Assembly: GCA_002841625.1 (NCBI GenBank)
Contig: PHAG01000005.1
Coordinates: forward strand, 62,001 to 126,000
Origin: Firmicutes bacterium HGW-Firmicutes-1
GTDB lineage: Bacteria; Bacillota; Clostridia; Lachnospirales; Vallitaleaceae
Direction: 5' to 3'
DNA: 64,000 bases
This document shows positions 59,753 to 64,000 of the stretch, piece by piece. Under the pieces are notes generated by a model, which had not been told where the DNA came from, searched no databases, and saw nothing but the letters and a program-made list of their open reading frames with translations. Each line of letters starts with the position of its first letter. The first letter of the stretch is position 1. A program made the translations under genes and the position numbers.

Positions 59753-62590
59753 ATGGCTAAAGATGAAATTATCATTAAAGGTGCTAGAGAGCACAACTTA
59801 AAAAACATAGATTTAACACTGCCAAGAAATCAGTTTATCGTCTTTACTGGATTAAGCGGGTCAGGGAAATCTTCGTTAGCTTTTGATACATTATATGCGG
59901 AAGGACAAAGGCGATATGTCGAATCCTTGTCTTCCTATGCTAGGCAGTTTTTAGGACAGATGGAAAAACCAGATGTCGATAGTATAGAAGGATTATCTCC
60001 GGCAATTTCTATAGATCAAAAATCAACAAATAGAAATCCACGATCAACTGTGGGTACGGTAACAGAGATTTATGATTATTTTAGATTGCTATATGCGAGA
60101 GTTGGTATTCCCCATTGTCCTCAATGTGGAAAAGAAATAAAAAAACAATCAATAGATCAAATTGTAGACAGCATATTAGAATTGGAAGAAGGAACAAGGA
60201 TTCAACTATTGGCTCCGGTAGTAAGAGGTAGAAAAGGGCAACATACGAAGCTTTTAGAGCAATCTAAGAAAAGTGGATATGTTAGAGTCATGATTGATGG
60301 CAATTTATATGAGCTATCTGAAGAAATTACTTTGGATAAAAATATAAAACATACGATTGAGATTGTAATAGATAGGCTCATAGTGAAGAAAGGTATAGAT
60401 AGAAGATTATCGGATTCTATTGAAAGCGTAATGAAACTTACTGGAGGGCTCTTAACAGTTGATGTTATTGATAAGGATAGATTAGACTTTAGTCAGAACT
60501 TTTCATGTATTGATTGTGGTATTAATATAGACGAAATTGAACCTAGGATGTTTTCCTTTAACAATCCATTTGGTGCTTGTCCGGAGTGTCATGGATTAGG
60601 TTATAATATGAATTTTGATCCCGAGCTTATTATCCCCAATTCTCACCTAAGTATTTCGGGTGGGGCTATTGTTGCGCCTGGTTGGGCAGCTTCATCGACG
60701 GGAGATAGTTATGTTCGAGCCATGTTTGAAGCACTAGCAAAAAAGTACAGTTTTAGCTTGGACATACCATATATTGATCTTCAAGAGGATATTAAGAATA
60801 TGCTTATGTATGGTACTAAGGGTGATAAAGTAACTGTGAATTATTCGACAGAAAGAGGTTCGGGCGCTTACGAGATGCAGTTTGAAGGAATCGTACATAG
60901 CCTAGAACGTAGATATAAAGAAACCTCATCTGACTATATGCGACAAGAATATGAAACTTATATGACAAACAATCCATGCTTTATATGTCATGGTGAAAGA
61001 TTGAAGCCTGAAGCATTGGCAGTAAAAATTGGTGATCATAACATTGCTCAAGTGACGAAAATGTCGATATTAGAAATTAAGAACTTCATTGATTTTCTTG
61101 ATTTAACCCCAAGACAAAAGATGATTGGGGAACAGGTAATTAAAGAAATTAGTGCGCGTATTACCTTTTTAGTTGATGTAGGACTGGATTACTTATCTCT
61201 TTCTAGATCAGCAGGGACACTATCAGGTGGAGAAGCCCAAAGAATAAGACTGGCTACTCAAATTGGTTCTGGTCTTGTTGGCGTTGTATATATTTTAGAT
61301 GAACCATCTATTGGTTTGCATCAAAGAGACAATGGCAGATTACTAACTACATTAAAACGACTAAAAGATTTAGGAAATACATTAATCGTAGTTGAGCACG
61401 ATGAAGATACAATGTATCAAGCAGACTGCATTGTGGATATTGGTCCTCATGCAGGGGTTCATGGTGGAGAAATAGTTGCCTTTGGTACTGCAGAAGAGAT
61501 TATGAAATGCGAAAACTCAATCACAGGAGATTATTTAAGTGGTAGAAGAAAAATTGCGATTCCTGCAGAACGGAGAAAACCGAATGGTAAATGGTTATCA
61601 ATCATTGGTGCAGAGGAAAACAACTTAAATGGTGTTGATGTTAGTATCCCACTTGGTATTTTAACTTGTGTTACAGGAGTTTCTGGGTCAGGTAAGAGCT
61701 CTCTTGTGAATGAAATATTATATAAAAGACTTGCGAGAGACTTAAATAGAGCAAAACAGAAACCTGGGAAACATGAAGATATGAAAGGTCTAGAGTATTT
61801 AGATAAAGTAATTGATATTGACCAATCTCCAATAGGAAGAACACCAAGATCTAATCCATCGACCTATACAGGAGTTTTTGATCATATTAGAGATATTTTC
61901 ACAATGAGTTCTGAAGCCAAAATGAGAGGTTATAAGAAGGGGAGATTTAGTTTTAATGTCAAAGGTGGCAGATGTGAGGCTTGTAGTGGAGATGGTATCA
62001 TCAAAATAGAAATGCACTTTCTACCAGATATTTATGTTCCTTGTGAGGTTTGTCAAGGTAAAAGATACAATAGAGAGACACTGGAAATTAAATATAAAGG
62101 GAAATCTATTGCTGATGTATTAGATATGACAGTTGAAGAAGCTTTAGAATTTTTTGAGAGTGTTCCCAAAATAAAAAACAAATTAGAAACCCTAAATGAA
62201 GTGGGATTATCGTATATTAAGTTAGGTCAACCCTCCACAACCTTATCAGGTGGAGAAGCACAACGAACAAAGTTAGCCACAGAATTAAGCAAAAGAAGTA
62301 CTGGTAAAACGATGTATATCTTAGATGAGCCAACGACAGGACTTCATTTTGAAGATGTCAATAAATTAATTACTATATTACAACGATTGGTTCATAACGG
62401 TAATTCAGTATTGATTATAGAACACAATCTTGATGTAATTAAAACGGCAGATTATATTATTGATTTAGGCCCAGAGGGTGGAGATAGAGGTGGTAAAATT
62501 ATTGCTATAGGAACTCCAGAAGAGGTAGCACTAGTTGAGGCATCCTATACGGGGCAATTTTTGAAAGAAATATTAAGGAAGGGTAAATAG
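59753..62590 (+). CDS. uvrA: Excinuclease ABC subunit A
   Basis: UvrA is the damage-recognition ATPase of nucleotide excision repair. It has about 945 residues with two ABC modules. Walker [11 protein letters not shown] (about 30-39) and [10 protein letters not shown] (about 640-649) are present, as are both ABC signatures (LSGGEAQR twice) and Walker B sequences. Zinc modules are [16 protein letters not shown] with CPECHG, and [16 protein letters not shown] with CEVCQG. ATG 59753 lies at proper distance from GAGGTG; GTG 59747 overlaps that site. The UvrC gene is not in the window. Confidence 0.97.
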   Translation: MAKDEIIIKGAREHNLKNIDLTLPRNQFIVFTGLSGSGKSSLAFDTLYAEGQRRYVESLSSYARQFLGQMEKPDVDSIEGLSPAISIDQKSTNRNPRSTVGTVTEIYDYFRLLYARVGIPHCPQCGKEIKKQSIDQIVDSILELEEGTRIQLLAPVVRGRKGQHTKLLEQSKKSGYVRVMIDGNLYELSEEITLDKNIKHTIEIVIDRLIVKKGIDRRLSDSIESVMKLTGGLLTVDVIDKDRLDFSQNFSCIDCGINIDEIEPRMFSFNNPFGACPECHGLGYNMNFDPELIIPNSHLSISGGAIVAPGWAASSTGDSYVRAMFEALAKKYSFSLDIPYIDLQEDIKNMLMYGTKGDKVTVNYSTERGSGAYEMQFEGIVHSLERRYKETSSDYMRQEYETYMTNNPCFICHGERLKPEALAVKIGDHNIAQVTKMSILEIKNFIDFLDLTPRQKMIGEQVIKEISARITFLVDVGLDYLSLSRSAGTLSGGEAQRIRLATQIGSGLVGVVYILDEPSIGLHQRDNGRLLTTLKRLKDLGNTLIVVEHDEDTMYQADCIVDIGPHAGVHGGEIVAFGTAEEIMKCENSITGDYLSGRRKIAIPAERRKPNGKWLSIIGAEENNLNGVDVSIPLGILTCVTGVSGSGKSSLVNEILYKRLARDLNRAKQKPGKHEDMKGLEYLDKVIDIDQSPIGRTPRSNPSTYTGVFDHIRDIFTMSSEAKMRGYKKGRFSFNVKGGRCEACSGDGIIKIEMHFLPDIYVPCEVCQGKRYNRETLEIKYKGKSIADVLDMTVEEALEFFESVPKIKNKLETLNEVGLSYIKLGQPSTTLSGGEAQRTKLATELSKRSTGKTMYILDEPTTGLHFEDVNKLITILQRLVHNGNSVLIIEHNLDVIKTADYIIDLGPEGGDRGGKIIAIGTPEEVALVEASYTGQFLKEILRKGK

Positions 62591-62640
62591 AAAAAATATT
62601 AACCTCTATAAAAAAGCTAAATTTTGAAATTGTAATGCAA

Positions 62641-62670
62641 TTGACATAAAATAGTTAAATAAACTTAATA
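62641..62670 (+). promoter_or_regulatory. Possible promoter of the S-layer protein gene
   Basis: TTGACA (62641-62646) is a consensus -35; TTAATA (62665-62670) at 18 bp is a weaker -10. The leader would be about 130 nt. Confidence 0.45.
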
Positions 62671-62809
62671 ATAGAGAAGAAAATAGGAATAAGGGCCTAA
62701 TGAGATTTATTTGAAAGCTGTTATACTATACTCGAGGGATTTTAAAATAGTTAAATTTTGGTATATTCGAGTAATATATCGCGCAATTAAATCTAAGGAG
62801 GTATTTTTG

Positions 62810-64000
62810 ATGAAGTTAAAAAAGAGATTAGTAGTATTTTTAGTAATGACAATCATGGTTTTTAACACCTTTGGGGTTCAAGCTACGAATAACAAACACA
62901 ATGAAAATAACGGCAAGTTTAAAGATGTAAAAGACGATCACTGGGCACGAGAATACATCGAGCTTATGACAAAGTATGGTATTATTAATGGTTATGATGA
63001 CAAATCCTTTAAACCTGAATCTGCGGTTTTCAGGGGAGAATTTGCAAAAATGATGGTATTGACCATGCAATTAGATCTAATCAATCCTGGAACAGGAACA
63101 TTTGAAGATGTAAAAAAAGGTGATTGGCTTTATAAACACGTGGAAACAGCCAAGCCATACTTAACAGGATTCGAATTAAATGGAAAGTATTATTTTAAAC
63201 CATCACTACAAGCTCAAAGAGAGGATATGGCAGTAGCAATTGTCAAAGGCCTAGGAATTGAGGCGGATAAAACGGACATGAGTGTATTAAGCACATTAAA
63301 AGATGAAAATAGTATTTCACCTATGTTAAGAAAGTATGTTGCTGCAGCAATCAATGAAGGAATAATGGTTGGAGATGATAATAAATACTTTAATCCTAAA
63401 CAAACTTTAACTAGAGCAGAAGCTGCAACCTTATTAGCAAGATTAATTATTGAAAAAAAGGTAGTATTTGACGAAACAAAGATTGTTATAGACGATACAT
63501 CAGTATCAACAAAGAAGCCTGTATTAACAGCAAAGACTGAAGGAAGTAAAATTGTTCTTGATTGGTCTAATGTTGAAGCAAGCGGATTTAACTACTATAA
63601 AGTAGTACTATCAAAAGGTGATTCAACTCCTTCTTATCCCGATAACGGATATGCAAAAGCTATTAGTAGCGTAACAACTTCCGGATGTGAATTAAAAGAT
63701 GGAGACACCTATAATGGTGGCGACTTAGGCGGAGCAATTAAAGCGGGTCAAACATATTATGCAAGCATAACGGCAGTATATGGAGACCAAAAATATACAA
63801 GTAATGTAATTACAATAAAGATTCCAGGAACAAGTGAAGCAGCAGCTCGAACAACGACTTTATCCTCTGCAGTTCAAGGCGATAAAATTGTTCTTGATTG
63901 GTCTAATGTACCGGCAACTGGATTTTCTTACTATAAAGTTGTGCTTTCCAAAAGTGATTCAACCCCTTCTTATCCGAGTAATGGTTATGCAAAGGTTATT
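62810..64000 (+). CDS. S-layer homology (SLH) protein with tandem ~112-residue repeats (3' end outside window)
   Basis: This exported protein (at least 397 residues) starts after TAAGGAGG. A signal peptide (about 1-26) ends near VQA. Three SLH-type modules follow (about 36-220): FKDVKDDHWAREYIELMTKY, a weaker middle one, and YVAAAINEGIMVGDDN with RAEAATLLARLI. They anchor proteins to pyruvylated wall polymers. Next come tandem repeats 112 residues apart, each with KIVLDWSNV, YYKVVLSK and STPSYP, fibronectin-like in character. The second copy is cut by the window edge. It may be an S-layer or adhesin-type surface protein. Confidence 0.88.
   Translation, partial: MKLKKRLVVFLVMTIMVFNTFGVQATNNKHNENNGKFKDVKDDHWAREYIELMTKYGIINGYDDKSFKPESAVFRGEFAKMMVLTMQLDLINPGTGTFEDVKKGDWLYKHVETAKPYLTGFELNGKYYFKPSLQAQREDMAVAIVKGLGIEADKTDMSVLSTLKDENSISPMLRKYVAAAINEGIMVGDDNKYFNPKQTLTRAEAATLLARLIIEKKVVFDETKIVIDDTSVSTKKPVLTAKTEGSKIVLDWSNVEASGFNYYKVVLSKGDSTPSYPDNGYAKAISSVTTSGCELKDGDTYNGGDLGGAIKAGQTYYASITAVYGDQKYTSNVITIKIPGTSEAAARTTTLSSAVQGDKIVLDWSNVPATGFSYYKVVLSKSDSTPSYPSNGYAKVI

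Overview
The window is AT-rich (roughly one third G+C by eye), densely coded and organised in short operons with strong AGGAGG-type ribosome binding sites and consensus TTGACA/TATAAT promoters. The gene set is that of a low-GC, Gram-positive clostridial bacterium: FtsEX with an M23 hydrolase, two LCP ligases, GlgC/GlgD, YitT, a CdaR-type regulator and an S-layer (SLH) protein. I would place it in Clostridia, near the Lachnospirales or related anaerobes. That placement is inferred from gene content and is not a measured phylogeny. No tRNA, rRNA, CRISPR array, prophage or complete insertion sequence was seen.

Layout. 1-6 kb: mixed housekeeping and accessory genes (lipase-like hydrolase, TrmB regulator, MutY, QueG-like Fe-S protein, DUF1801, copper-storage four-helix bundle, DUF6512, DUF2249). 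6.1-9.8 kb: a membrane GGDEF/HD-GYP protein and a TPR-containing XRE regulator. 9.9-12 kb: NfeD-like protein plus flotillin. 12.1-16.3 kb: an eight-gene cation/proton antiporter operon in the exact order of the Mrp-like half of archaeal membrane-bound hydrogenase (MbhA-H), with no MrpA and no hydrogenase genes. 16.4-19 kb: an EAL protein with a periplasmic-binding-like sensor. 19.2-19.3 kb: a candidate small RNA. 19.6-29 kb: a cell-surface glycan operon (three glycosyltransferases, a polytopic membrane protein, a 1,452-residue GT-C-like protein, mannose-1-phosphate guanylyltransferase). 29.2-31.7 kb: a third c-di-GMP protein, followed by convergent folC. 33.2-37.2 kb: glgC-glgD, a response regulator that appears to need a -1 frameshift, and trxB. 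37.3-42.2 kb: an 85-bp tandem repeat, NlpC/P60 endopeptidase, NusG-II/Gx-transporter pair and a large amidase. 42.2-43.8 kb: SDR reductase and endonuclease IV. 44.1-48.8 kb: two LCP proteins, a secreted protein, a TagA-type glycosyltransferase and YitT. 49-51.5 kb: an orphan sugar-importer ATPase and a CdaR-like regulator. 51.6-57.1 kb: ftsE-ftsX-M23 hydrolase-ctp-PDZ protein. 57.1-57.5 kb: a 174-bp inverted-repeat element and an IS30 transposase relic. 57.6-62.6 kb: uvrB-uvrA behind a LexA-like box. 62.8 kb to the end: an S-layer protein that runs off the window.

Themes. Much of the window concerns building, cutting and decorating the cell wall: the glycan operon, LCP/TagA, amidase, NlpC/P60, FtsEX plus M23, Ctp and SLH. 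Three multidomain c-di-GMP proteins sit between these blocks. The observations most worth follow-up are the A7 slippery site in the response regulator, the hydrogenase-free Mbh-type antiporter, the candidate small RNA before the glycan operon, and two families of structured intergenic repeats.
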